Source of the DNA: Falsiroseomonas algicola
GTDB taxonomy: Bacteria > Pseudomonadota > Alphaproteobacteria > Acetobacterales > Acetobacteraceae
Length of the DNA: 64,000 bases
Direction: 5' to 3'
NCBI RefSeq assembly: GCF_011040385.1
Contig: NZ_JAAIKB010000021.1
Coordinates: 1 to 64,000, forward strand
The position numbers were made by a program, and so were the translations under genes. Position 1 is the stretch's first letter; every line of letters begins with the position of its first letter. Below are positions 36,648 through 45,839 of the stretch, piece after piece. The notes under the pieces are model-generated. The model saw only the letters and a list, made by a program, of their open reading frames with translations, was not told the DNA's origin and did no database searches.

Positions 36648-38345
36648 CTATCCCGCGCGGCGCGCCGCCTCATCCCCCAGCACGGCGCGCGTTGCGGCGG
36701 CGAGCGCCTCGATACGGTAGGGCTTGGGGAGCAGGCCGATGCCCTCCGCCTCCGCATCCCGCTTGGCGGCGGCGGCATAGGCGGTGGTCAGCAGCACGGG
36801 CAGGCGGGGGCGGCGGCGGCGCACTTCCCGCGCCAGTTCCACGCCGTTCATGCCGCCCGGCATCATCACGTCGCTGAACACCAGGTCGATCTTCCGGTGG
36901 TCCGCCAGCGCGCCGAGCGCCGCGGCCGCGCTGGCCGCCCGCGTCACGGTGAAGCCGATCTGCGCCAGCATCTCCTGCACCAGCGCCGCGACCTCGTCGT
37001 CATCCTCCACCAGCAGGACATGGCCGGCCAGTTGTTCGGCCGGCGCCTCCGCCATGCCGCCCCCATGGTCATCCGCGGGGCGGCGATGGGATCGCGGCAG
37101 CAGGAGGGAGATGGTGGTGCCCTGCCCGAGCGCCGTGTCGATCCGCACCGCGCCGCCGGATTGCCGCGCGAAGCCATAGACCTGCGCCAGGCCGAGCCCC
37201 GATCCCTTGCCGATGTCCTTGGTGGTGAAGAAGGGCTCGAAGACCCGGGCCACGACATCGGGCGACATGCCGGTGCCGCTGTCGATGACGGACAGCCGCA
37301 CCGCGTCGCCGCGCAACTCCGGCTCCTCCAGCCCCGCGACATTCTCCGCCCGGATGGTGATGGTGCCGCCGCCCGGCATGGCGTCCCGCGCATTCACCGA
37401 CAGGTTCAGGATGGAGAGTTCCAGCTCCCCGGGGTCGAGCTCCACGGGCCAGAGGCTGGGCGGGAAGTCCAGCGCGACATGCACGTCGCCGCGCAGGCTG
37501 CGGTCGAGCAGTTCGCGCATGCCGCCGATGTGGCGGCGGAGATCGACGGGTTCGGGTTGCAGCGCCTGGCGGCGGGAGAAGGCGAGGAGTTGGCGCGTCA
37601 GCCCCGCGCCGCGGGCGGCGGCCTGGCGCATGCCGTCCATCAGCAGGCGGCGGCGCTTGGGGTCCCCCTGGCGTTCCAGCATGTCGAGCCCGCCGGAGAT
37701 CACCATCAGCAGGTTGTTGAAGTCATGCGCGACGCCGCCGGTCAGCTGGCCCATCGCCTCGATCTTCTGGGCGTGGCGCAGCGATTCCGCGATGCGCTCC
37801 CGCTCAGCGATCTGGTGGCGGAGCGCGGCATTCGCCTCCTCCAGCGCCCGCGTCCGGTCCGCGACCAGCCCTTCCAGCTCCCGCGCCGTGCGGGCCTGCT
37901 CCGCCAGGTGGGCACGCAGCTCGTACTGGCGGCGGCGGGCGCGCAGCGCGGCCTGGATGGTGCTGGTCAGCGTGATCGCCTGCACCGGGCGTTCGAGCAG
38001 GGACACGTTCCGCAACGCCGCGACCATGCGCGCCCGGCCGGCGACGACGGCGGGCTGTTCGCGATGGCTGGTCAGCACGACGAAGGGCAGGTCGGACCAG
38101 GGCGGCTGGCGGCGCACCCAGGCGACCAGCGCGTCCGTCTTCGCGTTGAACAGCGCCTCCTCCGCCACGAAGGCGGCGTCCGCGCCTTCCTCCAACCCGG
38201 CGACCAGGGCCGGCAGATCGCCGCATTGCCGAGTCTGCAGCCCGGCACGGCGGAACAGTTCGGCCGTGGCTGCGCCATCGCGGCCGGTAGGCGCCAGAAC
38301 AAGGACGGTCCAGGCGTGCCCGTCAGAGCCTGGGGTCATCATCAT
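36648..38345 (-). CDS. Hybrid histidine kinase with N-terminal pseudo-receiver
   Basis: Signal transducer of 565 residues without membrane segments. Residues 10-135 look like a receiver fold lacking the acidic pair and aspartate (AFVAEEALF where the phospho-acceptor should be). A coiled linker (140-195) is followed by the HisKA domain with His207 in GGVAHDFNN. The kinase domain has NLSVNARD, DSGTGM (355-360) and GSGLGL (381-386). The C-terminal receiver (441-560) has Asp492 in LVFSDVMMPGG and a Lys in LPKPY. The start among three adjacent ATGs (38345, 38342, 38339) is uncertain. It overlaps the end of the upstream KaiC-like gene, so the two are co-transcribed. Confidence 0.9.
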   Translation of the reverse strand: MMMTPGSDGHAWTVLVLAPTGRDGAATAELFRRAGLQTRQCGDLPALVAGLEEGADAAFVAEEALFNAKTDALVAWVRRQPPWSDLPFVVLTSHREQPAVVAGRARMVAALRNVSLLERPVQAITLTSTIQAALRARRRQYELRAHLAEQARTARELEGLVADRTRALEEANAALRHQIAERERIAESLRHAQKIEAMGQLTGGVAHDFNNLLMVISGGLDMLERQGDPKRRRLLMDGMRQAAARGAGLTRQLLAFSRRQALQPEPVDLRRHIGGMRELLDRSLRGDVHVALDFPPSLWPVELDPGELELSILNLSVNARDAMPGGGTITIRAENVAGLEEPELRGDAVRLSVIDSGTGMSPDVVARVFEPFFTTKDIGKGSGLGLAQVYGFARQSGGAVRIDTALGQGTTISLLLPRSHRRPADDHGGGMAEAPAEQLAGHVLLVEDDDEVAALVQEMLAQIGFTVTRAASAAAALGALADHRKIDLVFSDVMMPGGMNGVELAREVRRRRPRLPVLLTTAYAAAAKRDAEAEGIGLLPKPYRIEALAAATRAVLGDEAARRAG

Positions 38346-39846
38346 GCAGCAACGGGTCGGGGGGGCCGGCATAGGTGGGGACGCCGGTGAAGATGCCGCT
38401 GAATTCGCGCAGCGGCGGCCCGATGCGCAGCCCCTGCGCGCCAAGCCGGAACTCCCGGATCGACGTCTCATGCGCGCTGCTGCGCTTCTTCACCACCGAC
38501 AGCGCGCGCCGCACCTGCCCCTGGAATTCGAAGTAGCGCAGCATCAGCACGGAATCGGAGAGGTAGCTGAGGTCGACCGCGCTGTGGGACGGCCCGATCA
38601 GGCCGTGCTGCGCCAGCACGAGGATCGTCAGCACGCCGAGCTGCGCGAGGTAGCTCAGCAATTCATGCATCTGCAGGACGAGGAAGCGCTCATCCGGCAT
38701 GGCGCTGAGATAGCCGTTCAGGCTGTCGATGACGATGACACGGGCATGGTCCACCTCCACCGCGTGGCGCACCAGGGCGGCGAATTCGCCCGGCGCCAGT
38801 TCCGCCGGGTCCACCTGCTGGAGGTGGACGAGACCGGAGGCGATGTAGGGCTGGAGCGGCGTGCCGAGCGACGCGGCGCGTTCCAGGATGGTGCCCAGGC
38901 CCTCATCGAAGGCGTAGAACACGGCGTGTTCGCCGCGCTTCGCCGCCGCCGCGACGTAGGCGAGGGCGAGGGACGACTTGCCGACGCCCGCTGCGCCCAG
39001 CAGCAGCGCGTTGGTGCCGCGTTCAAGCCCGCCGCCCAGCATCGCATCCAGCGCCGGGATGCCGGATGGCGTCGGCGCGCTGCTGAAGGTGGCGTGGTGT
39101 TCCGCCGCCACCAGGCGCGGATGGATGGCAAGCCCGCCGCGACGGATGGTGAAGTCGTGGTAGCCGCCGCGGAAGGGGATGCCACGCATCTTCATCACGC
39201 GCAGCCGGCGCCGGTCCCCGCCGTAATCGATTGCCACCTGCTCCAGCATGATGACGCCATGCGCGATGGAATGCAGCTGCAGGTCGTCCTTGCCGCTCGA
39301 CAGGTCGTCCAGCATCAGCACGGTGCAGGCACGCGTGGCGAAGAAATGCTTCACCGCCAGGATCTGCCGGCGGTAGCGCAGCGAGTTCTGCGCCAGCATC
39401 CGCAGTTCCGACAGGCTGTCGAAGACGACGCGCTTCGGGTTGATGGCCTCCACCTTGTCGAAGATCAGGCGCGTCGTCTCGCTGAGTTCCACCTCCGCGG
39501 GGTGGAAGACCGTCAGCTCCCGATCGGGGTCGAGGCTGGCTTCGGGCGGCACGAGTTCGAAGATCTCCACGCCGCGGAGCGACCAGCCATGGCGCTTGGC
39601 GACCAGCCGCAGCTCGCGCTCCGTCTCCGAGAGGGAGATGTAGAGCGTGGTCTCCCCGTTCCGCGCGCCTTCCAGCAGGAACTGCAACGCGAGCGTCGTC
39701 TTGCCCGCGCCGGGGCGGCCTTCGACCAGGTAGACGCGATCGGGATCGAAGCCGCCGCCGAGGATGTCGTCGAGCCCGCTGCTGCCGGTCGAGATGCGGG
39801 GCGGATCGTCGTCCTCCATCGCGGGGTCGTCACGCCAGCCACCCAT
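38323..39846 (-). CDS. KaiC-like double-domain RecA-fold ATPase
   Basis: Protein of 507 residues with two tandem KaiC domains. Domain 1 has Walker A GRPGAGKTT (43-51), SLSETERELR in the place of the catalytic glutamates, and RVVFDSLSEL as Walker B. Domain 2 has GAAGVGKSSLA and RVIVIDSLNGYL. In the region matching the KaiC autophosphorylation site it reads VDLSYLSDSVLMLRYFEF, i.e. Ser-Tyr where circadian KaiC has Ser-Thr. No kaiA or kaiB is present. It is followed by and overlaps a hybrid histidine kinase, a pairing that suggests signalling and not a full oscillator. The start may instead be the ATG at 39819. Confidence 0.9.
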   Translation of the reverse strand: MGGWRDDPAMEDDDPPRISTGSSGLDDILGGGFDPDRVYLVEGRPGAGKTTLALQFLLEGARNGETTLYISLSETERELRLVAKRHGWSLRGVEIFELVPPEASLDPDRELTVFHPAEVELSETTRLIFDKVEAINPKRVVFDSLSELRMLAQNSLRYRRQILAVKHFFATRACTVLMLDDLSSGKDDLQLHSIAHGVIMLEQVAIDYGGDRRRLRVMKMRGIPFRGGYHDFTIRRGGLAIHPRLVAAEHHATFSSAPTPSGIPALDAMLGGGLERGTNALLLGAAGVGKSSLALAYVAAAAKRGEHAVFYAFDEGLGTILERAASLGTPLQPYIASGLVHLQQVDPAELAPGEFAALVRHAVEVDHARVIVIDSLNGYLSAMPDERFLVLQMHELLSYLAQLGVLTILVLAQHGLIGPSHSAVDLSYLSDSVLMLRYFEFQGQVRRALSVVKKRSSAHETSIREFRLGAQGLRIGPPLREFSGIFTGVPTYAGPPDPLLHDDDPRL

Positions 39847-40007
39847 GCACGTCTCCCGCGGAGCGCGGCGACGATGCCGCGTGGAGCCCCGGGTATCCGG
39901 CCGGGGACTCTTTCCGCCAAGGCGATATCCTGCGCGGCGCCTTCACCCAATGGGAGGGGGCAGGCGATCACGGCTGCGATGGGATAGGGCCGGAACGGCC
40001 TGGCGGC

Positions 40008-40550
40008 CTACACGGGTGCGAGAGGGTGGAACCGGGATGGTTGCCATTCCACCGAGACGACATCGCCGGCCGCCACCGGGCCGCCCTGCAGCACCACCGC
40101 CATCACGCCGGCCTTGCGGACCAGGCCGCCCTGCGCGTCCCGTCCCAGCACCGCCTGCATCAGCCCGGGCTGGAAGGCATCGATCTGGCGGCAGGGGTTG
40201 CGCAGCCCCGTCACCTCCACGATTGCCGCCCCGCCCAGGCGCAGCCGCGTGCCGGTGGAGAGCGCCAGCAGGTCGATGCCGCGCGTGGTGACGTTCTCCC
40301 CCATCGCGGCGGGCGCGACGGCGAAGCCTGCGTCGGCGAGTTCGTCGAACAGCTCCGCCTGCATCAGATGGACCTGGCGGAGGTTGGGGACGGTCGGGTC
40401 CTTCGCCACGCGGGACCGGTGCTTCACCGTCACCCCCGCATGCGCATCACCCTCCACGCCGAGCCCCGCCAGCAGGGTGATGGCGGGGACGGGATGCTTG
40501 GAGAAGCGATGCGTGGAGTCCTTCGCGACAGCGATGACTTTGGCCGCCAT
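40008..40550 (-). CDS. MOSC-domain protein
   Basis: Protein of 180 residues, the MOSC domain being nearly the whole chain. Signature: AGVTVKHRSRVAKDPTVPNLRQVHLMQAEL and the cysteine-bearing GLRNPCRQIDAFQPGLMQAVLG. MOSC proteins carry sulfur or molybdenum cofactor-related functions and resemble YiiM-type N-hydroxylated-base detoxifying proteins. The start overlaps the TIGR02302 gene stop by one base (TGATG); last gene of the lysA operon. Confidence 0.88.
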   Translation of the reverse strand: MAAKVIAVAKDSTHRFSKHPVPAITLLAGLGVEGDAHAGVTVKHRSRVAKDPTVPNLRQVHLMQAELFDELADAGFAVAPAAMGENVTTRGIDLLALSTGTRLRLGGAAIVEVTGLRNPCRQIDAFQPGLMQAVLGRDAQGGLVRKAGVMAVVLQGGPVAAGDVVSVEWQPSRFHPLAPV

Positions 40551-43156
40551 CAGAAGCGCTTCAGCAGGCGGTCGATATAGTCCAGCTCCTCCTGCGGCCG
40601 GCCGCGTTCGGCGCCGCGCTTCCGCAGTTCCTCCTGGATGCGGCGGGTGCGGAGCAGCTCGGCCTCATCCGGCACGCGGGTATCGCTGCCATTGTCCTGG
40701 GCGCCGGGGGCTTCGCGCGTGCGGCGGCCAAGCGGATCGCGGCCCGGCCCCTGGTCCTGCGCCTGGTCCTGGCCCTGACCCCCGCCCTGGCCCTCCCCCA
40801 TCATCTCGCCTTCGCCCTCGCCTTCCTCCTCGCCCTCCTGGCCCTGGCCGAACTGGCGCTGCATCTGCTGCGCCATCTGGCGGCTGCCTTCCTGGAGTTC
40901 GCGGATGGCGGTCTGCTGGGGGGTGCGGGCGTCGCGGCCCTCGGTCAGCGCCTCCTGCGCCTCCCGCATCGCCTGGTCGGCGCGGCCGAGCTGCGGCGGC
41001 ACCTCCCCGGTCAGGTCGCCGAATTGCTGCATCACCTCGCCCAGCGCCCGGCGCAGCGCGCGCTGGGTGCGGGCCTCCCGCCCGGCCTCGGTGCGGGCGG
41101 CCTGCTCGGCCTCGTTCCGCTGGGCCTGGGCCTGTTCCTCCTGCTGCGGGTTGGGGCGGGACCAGGGGGCGCGGTTCTGCAGCTGCTGGGCGCGGCGCTC
41201 GGCCTCCCGCCGCTGCGTCTCCGCCTCCGCCCGGCGGTGGCCGCTATCCATCATCTCCGTCTGGCGCCGGACCATGTCCTGCACCACGCCCATCTGCTGC
41301 TGGCCGCGTTCGCGCTGCTGGCGCTGGCGCTGCTCGGCCTCGTTGCGGGGCGTGCGGCCTTCCTCCAGCGCGCGGAGCTGTTCCTCGAGCTCCGCCAACT
41401 CGCGCTGCGCATCCTGCGGGCGGTTCTCCCGGTTCGCCTCCCGCATCCGCTCCATGCGGCGGTCGAGTTCGCGCCGGTCCATCATGCGGTTCTGCGGGTC
41501 GAAGGGCATGGCCTCCGCATTCTCCCGCTGCAGGCGTTCCGCGAGGGCTTCCAGGTGGCGGCGGATGGCGTCGCGGAGTTCCTGGATGCGGCGTTCGGTC
41601 TCGGCGCGCTGCTCGGCGTTCTGCTCGCGGTTCTCCTGCTGCTCCCGCGCCGCCTGGTCCAGCGCCTCACGCAGGGCGGCGCGGGCCTGTTCCAGCGCGC
41701 GGGCGGTGCGCTCGGCGCGGCCTTCCTCCAGCGCGAGGGCCGTCTCCCACAGAATCTCCTGCGCCTCCCCCACCGCATCGGGGCGGCGGTCCCGCACCAG
41801 GCGGTGGCGGGCGCTGCGCAGCGCGAGGTAGGTGGTGGTGTCGTGCTCGAAGGCATCGGGCGCGGCGGCGATGCGATCCAGCTCCTGCCGCGCCTCCACG
41901 CGCCTGGTGGGATCGAGCGAGAGCGATTTGCGCAGCGCGATCAGCGCCTGGGCGACGGGGTGGGTGAAGCTGCGCTCCGGCAGCGTCAGCGTCGCGACCT
42001 CCGACCGCCCTTCCTGGCCGGCGCCGTCGCGCGCCACCAGCACCATCTCCACCTCCAGCCCCGCCCAGGGATGGGCGGAGAGGTCGGGCCCCGCGATGCC
42101 GCGGGCGCTGCGGGGCTGGCCGCCGGGCAGACCGATCTCGATCACATGGGCCGGCGCCTGGGGACGGGGCTTGAGCCGCATCTCGGCATGCAGGCTGGCG
42201 ACGCCCCAATCGTCATCGGTGCGCCAGGACAGGCGCAGCGCCAGGCCGCGCGCGGCGCGGGCGGGCGGTTCCGCGAAGCTGGCGGTCGGCGGCTGGTCCG
42301 CCTGCACCGTCAGGGTCCAGCCCGCGACCTCGAAGCCATCGCGCCGGATCACCAGGCGGGCGCCCTGGTCCAGCTGCGCCTCCACGCCCCAGGACCGCCC
42401 ATCGAGGGCGCGGAAGGGCGTGGCTTCGGTGCCGAGCTGCAGTTCCGGCGCGCCACCGCTGCCGCCGGAGAGCGCGACCTGCAGGCGGCTGCCCTGCGGC
42501 ACGGTCACGGCACCGCCGGCGGGGTCGAGGAACAGGGGCGCGGCGCCGGTATAGGCGGGCGGCGTCACCCAGGCCTCGACGCGCAGCGCCGGCGTTGCCG
42601 CGGCCACCGCGAAGCCCGGCACCACGGCGCGGCGCAGCCGCTCCGGCGCCTCCGGCCCCGCCACGAAGAGGGAGGCGAGCAGCGCGACGCCGAGTGCGCA
42701 GCGCAGCGCGATGGGATCGCGGGCGGCGAGGCCCGGGCGCGGGATGCCGACCCGCAGCCGGCTGATGGAGGCCGCCGCGCGGCGGCGATGCGCTTCCCAC
42801 ACCGCCAGCGCCAGCGCATCCCCGCCCGCGGGCTTGTCGGCGAGCGCGGCCAGCGGCCGGTGCGGCAGGCCGGAGGCGCGTTCGAGGCGGCGATCCGCCT
42901 CCTCCTCCACCGGGAGGGACCAGGCGCGGAAGCCGCGCCAGGCGGCGAAGGCGAAGGCCAGGCCGAAGAGGACGGCCAGGACAGGCCTCGCCCAGTTCGG
43001 CAGCAGCAGCGGCAGGCCGAGCAGCGAGATGGTCAGGAACAGCCCCAGCACGCCGAGCGGCGGCCAGAGCGCGGGCCAGAGCCTTTCCCAGGCCAGGGCC
43101 AGCCGCGCCAGGGCGCGGCGTCGGGGGAGAGCGGCGAGCGGGTCCCGCCCCGTCAC
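40550..43156 (-). CDS. TIGR02302/DUF4175 membrane protein
   Basis: Large protein of 868 residues conserved in alphaproteobacteria but of unknown function. Two hydrophobic segments near residues 33-75 and one near 140-160 are followed by a beta-rich domain. The C-terminal half is a long, highly charged Arg/Glu/Gln-rich coiled coil (about 450-760), ending DELDYIDRLLKRF-like. Its position directly after lysA, with a 4-base overlap, is conserved in this class. The charged, low-complexity C-terminus explains the long antisense reading frames seen here. Confidence 0.88.
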   Translation of the reverse strand: MTGRDPLAALPRRRALARLALAWERLWPALWPPLGVLGLFLTISLLGLPLLLPNWARPVLAVLFGLAFAFAAWRGFRAWSLPVEEEADRRLERASGLPHRPLAALADKPAGGDALALAVWEAHRRRAAASISRLRVGIPRPGLAARDPIALRCALGVALLASLFVAGPEAPERLRRAVVPGFAVAAATPALRVEAWVTPPAYTGAAPLFLDPAGGAVTVPQGSRLQVALSGGSGGAPELQLGTEATPFRALDGRSWGVEAQLDQGARLVIRRDGFEVAGWTLTVQADQPPTASFAEPPARAARGLALRLSWRTDDDWGVASLHAEMRLKPRPQAPAHVIEIGLPGGQPRSARGIAGPDLSAHPWAGLEVEMVLVARDGAGQEGRSEVATLTLPERSFTHPVAQALIALRKSLSLDPTRRVEARQELDRIAAAPDAFEHDTTTYLALRSARHRLVRDRRPDAVGEAQEILWETALALEEGRAERTARALEQARAALREALDQAAREQQENREQNAEQRAETERRIQELRDAIRRHLEALAERLQRENAEAMPFDPQNRMMDRRELDRRMERMREANRENRPQDAQRELAELEEQLRALEEGRTPRNEAEQRQRQQRERGQQQMGVVQDMVRRQTEMMDSGHRRAEAETQRREAERRAQQLQNRAPWSRPNPQQEEQAQAQRNEAEQAARTEAGREARTQRALRRALGEVMQQFGDLTGEVPPQLGRADQAMREAQEALTEGRDARTPQQTAIRELQEGSRQMAQQMQRQFGQGQEGEEEGEGEGEMMGEGQGGGQGQDQAQDQGPGRDPLGRRTREAPGAQDNGSDTRVPDEAELLRTRRIQEELRKRGAERGRPQEELDYIDRLLKRF

Positions 43157-44529
43157 GCCGGGCTCGTCGGCGAGGGGCCCGTCATCCAGGAAGGCAGCGA
43201 CTGGCCGGCCAGCAGGGCCTCCTGCGTCTGCCGCTCCCGCACCACCGCGAAGCGGTCGCCATCCACCAGGATCTCGGCCGCGAGGGGCCGGCTGTTGTAG
43301 GTGCTGCTCATCGACGCGCCATAGGCCCCCGCATCCAGGAACGCGACGAGGCTACCCGGATCGAAACCCGGAAGGCCACGATTTCTGGTGAAGGTGTCCC
43401 CCGTCTCGCAGATCGGGCCCACGACGTCGCAGGGGGCGATCGGCGCCACGTAGTCGGTGGGGGAGACGGGGACGATGCCATGCCAGGCGTCATACATGGC
43501 GGGGCGGATCAAGTCGTTCATCGCGGCGTCCACCACCACGAAGCGGCGCTCCGCCCCCATCTTCTGGAGGATGACGGAGGCGAGCAGCACGCCGGCGGGG
43601 CCGGAGATCCAGCGACCCGGCTCCACCATCAGCTCGACGCCGAGATTGCCGAGGGTGGAGGCGATGGCGCCGGCCAGCGCGGCCGGGGAAGGCGGCGGTT
43701 CGTCGCGATAGGGGATGCCGAGGCCGCCGCCGCAATCCACGCGCTCCACCGTCAGGCCCTGGGCGCGCAAGGACCGGACCAGGTCGGCCAGGTGGCCATA
43801 GGCGATGCGATAGGCGGAGACGCCGGCGGTGATCTGGCTGCCGATATGCACCGCGACGCCGACGGGACGGATGCCGGGCAATGACGCCATGCGGGCATAG
43901 AGGGCGGGGGCGTCGCCGATGGCGATGCCGAACTTGTTCTCCGACTTGCCGGTCGTGATCTTGGCGTGGGTCTTGGCGTCCACGTCGGGGTTCACGCGCA
44001 GCGCGACCGGCGCCTCGACTCCCATGGCGGTGGCGATGGCGGAGATCATCTCCACCTCCTCCGCCGATTCGGCGTTGATCTGCTGGATGCCCTCGGCCAG
44101 GGCGTAGCGGATTTCCGCCAGCGTCTTGCCGACGCCGGAGAAGACGATGTGGTCGGCGGCGATGCCGGCAGCGCGGGCCAAGCGGAGTTCGCCCTCGCTC
44201 ACCACATCGGCGCCGGCCCCGGCTTCGGCCAGGGTGCGCAGCACAGCGAGGTTGGGGTTGGCCTTCACCGCGAAATGCACCTGGGCATCCGCCCGGGCCT
44301 CATCCAGCGCGCCCTGCAACAGGCCGAGGCGGCGGCGCAGCGTGCCGGCGGAATAGACCCAGCTCGGCGTGCCATGCGCGCGGGCGATGGCGGCCAGCGG
44401 CACGCCCTCCATCATCAGCCCCGCCGAGGGGTCCATGGTGAGGTGCGGGCGCAGCGCCAGCAGCTCGGCAAAGGTCGGATCTTCGCCGGCGCCATGGGAA
44501 GCGGGGGCGAGTGCGGGGAGAGCGGCCAT
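43153..44529 (-). CDS. lysA: Diaminopimelate decarboxylase
   Basis: Converts meso-diaminopimelate to lysine with pyridoxal phosphate. 458 residues. The PLP lysine is in VHFAVKANPNLAVL, the glycine-rich phosphate loop in VDCGGGLGIPY, and the other active-site motif in GPICETGDTF. N-terminal extension of about 30 residues is normal. ATG 44529 was preferred over a start twelve codons upstream. It leads the lysA-TIGR02302-MOSC operon, with overlaps at both later junctions. Confidence 0.96.
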   Translation of the reverse strand: MAALPALAPASHGAGEDPTFAELLALRPHLTMDPSAGLMMEGVPLAAIARAHGTPSWVYSAGTLRRRLGLLQGALDEARADAQVHFAVKANPNLAVLRTLAEAGAGADVVSEGELRLARAAGIAADHIVFSGVGKTLAEIRYALAEGIQQINAESAEEVEMISAIATAMGVEAPVALRVNPDVDAKTHAKITTGKSENKFGIAIGDAPALYARMASLPGIRPVGVAVHIGSQITAGVSAYRIAYGHLADLVRSLRAQGLTVERVDCGGGLGIPYRDEPPPSPAALAGAIASTLGNLGVELMVEPGRWISGPAGVLLASVILQKMGAERRFVVVDAAMNDLIRPAMYDAWHGIVPVSPTDYVAPIAPCDVVGPICETGDTFTRNRGLPGFDPGSLVAFLDAGAYGASMSSTYNSRPLAAEILVDGDRFAVVRERQTQEALLAGQSLPSWMTGPSPTSPA

Positions 44530-44583
44530 CCCCTCAGTATTGGGGTGGCGGGGCCGTTCCGCCAAGCCGCCACCCTGCGTCCG

Positions 44584-45000
44584 TTACACGCGGGCGTCAC
44601 GCGCCTGCATGAAACGCTCGAACTCCTCGCGGTCCCGGGCGCGCCGGAGCTGGTCCATGAAGGCCGCGAATTCGGCCTGCTGGGCATCGAGCGCCCGGCG
44701 CTCCTCCTCCAGCCGCCGCAGGACGCTGGCGCGGTGTTCGTCGAAGGCGGAGTTGCCGGAGGTGCCGGCCAGGGCGGCCGGCATGCGGTCCCGCAGGCGG
44801 GAGCGGAGGGCGAAACGGGCAGAACAGGGCATGGCGTGCAGGACTCCGAAGAGGGCGAGGAGGAAAAGGCCGATCGGCCACCAGGCGATGAAGCCCGCGA
44901 TCATCACGGGCAGCCGCCAGCCACGCAGGAAGAAGCGCTGGCGCCAGGGGCGATCGGCGGTGGCGGGCGGGAAGCCCGGAAAGGCGGTGGCGGGGGTCAT
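44584..45000 (-). CDS. DUF2852 membrane protein
   Basis: Protein of 138 residues, function unknown, family DUF2852. One or two hydrophobic segments (about 30-58: MIAGFIAWWPIGLFLLALFGVL) and a cytoplasmic helical tail with SGNSAFDEHRASVLRRLEEE...FAAFMDQLRRARDREEFERFM, the family hallmark. ATG 45000. Lies 54 bases upstream of lysA, same strand; usually found elsewhere in relatives, so it may be a local insertion. Confidence 0.85.
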   Translation of the reverse strand: MTPATAFPGFPPATADRPWRQRFFLRGWRLPVMIAGFIAWWPIGLFLLALFGVLHAMPCSARFALRSRLRDRMPAALAGTSGNSAFDEHRASVLRRLEEERRALDAQQAEFAAFMDQLRRARDREEFERFMQARDARV

Positions 45001-45073
45001 CGGCTCCTCGATGTGAATGTTGATGACATTTACATAGCGAGGTGGCGGAGCCTGGGTCAAGCAGAATCGATGG

Positions 45074-45679
45074 TCAGCGGGGTCGGATCAGGGCCTCGAC
45101 CGCCATGCCCAGCACCTTCTCCGGCGTTGGCACGCCGGAGGACGGGTGCGGCCAGCCCGCGCGCTCCAGCCCGGCCACGCCATGGGACATGGCCCAGACC
45201 TGCAGGCCGAGCAGGCGCGCATGGTCCCTGCCCGCCCCTTCCGGCACGGCCCGGGCGATGGCGGCGACGAGGGCGGTGAAGCTGTTGCTGGTATCCACCT
45301 CCCCTTCCTTGGGCAGGCGCCAGGCGAACATCACGCTGTAATAGCCGGGTTCTTCCCGCGCGAAGCGGAGATAGGTGGGGCCCATGGCGGCGAGCCCGCC
45401 TTCCGCCCCCGCGGCGCGCATCCGGGCGCCGAACTCCGCATAGCCGCGCTGCGCCAGTTCCTGCAGCAGCGCTTCCTTGTCCTTGAAGTGGCGATAGGGG
45501 GCGGAGGGGGAGACGCCGGCGAGGCGCGCGGCCTCCGCCAGGGTGAAGCCGTTCGGGCCGCGCTCCGCCACCAGGCGCCGCGCGGCCTCCAGCAGGGACT
45601 CCTTCAGGTTGCCGTGATGGTAACCCCGCCTCGCGGCGAGGTCCGTCTCGGCACCGGGCGATGTGTTGTTCGTTGACAT
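45074..45679 (-). CDS. TetR/AcrR-family transcriptional regulator (WHG domain)
   Basis: Regulator of 201 residues. Helix-turn-helix: YHHGNLKESLLEAARRLVAERGPNGFTLAEAARLAGVSPSAPYRHFKDKEALL. The C-terminal domain with the WAMSHGVAGLERAG pattern marks the TetR_C_33/WHG subgroup. ATG 45679 is used; a TTG two codons upstream is possible. It sits between the lptM-like gene and DUF2852, separating genes that are normally adjacent in the argH-lysA locus. Confidence 0.9.
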   Translation of the reverse strand: MSTNNTSPGAETDLAARRGYHHGNLKESLLEAARRLVAERGPNGFTLAEAARLAGVSPSAPYRHFKDKEALLQELAQRGYAEFGARMRAAGAEGGLAAMGPTYLRFAREEPGYYSVMFAWRLPKEGEVDTSNSFTALVAAIARAVPEGAGRDHARLLGLQVWAMSHGVAGLERAGWPHPSSGVPTPEKVLGMAVEALIRPR

Positions 45680-45704
45680 GGACAATAGCTTAGGTAGACG
45701 AAAA

Positions 45705-45839
45705 TCACCGGCTCGGATAGGCGCGGGGATGCGTCACCTGGTCCGGCGGCCCGGGCGGGCGGATGGAGCCGGCGCGGCCGCAGGCGGACAGCGTGACGGC
45801 GAGCATCAGGACTGCCAGGCACCCCGCCAACCGCCTCAT
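45705..45839 (-). CDS. lptM: LptM-like small lipoprotein
   Basis: Tiny lipoprotein of 44 residues. The signal peptide [19 protein letters not shown] is followed by the acylated cysteine and [16 protein letters not shown]. The short CG(x)xG...PP tail and the position directly downstream of argH and before lysA match LptM (formerly YifL), which in Escherichia coli helps oxidative maturation of the LPS translocon LptD. ATG overlaps the argH stop (ATGA), indicating translational coupling. Identified by reading the gap; below usual gene-calling length. Confidence 0.8.
   Translation of the reverse strand: MRRLAGCLAVLMLAVTLSACGRAGSIRPPGPPDQVTHPRAYPSR

Noticed and set aside
38323-39846. A full circadian KaiABC clock
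   Set aside because: No kaiA or kaiB is present and the second phosphorylation residue is Tyr by eye alignment; only a KaiC-like signalling protein is supported.
41024-43300. 758-codon plus-strand open frame opposite the TIGR02302 gene
   Set aside because: Composition is Gly/Arg/Leu-rich shadow of a repetitive Arg/Glu/Gln coiled-coil gene; no start signal or domain.
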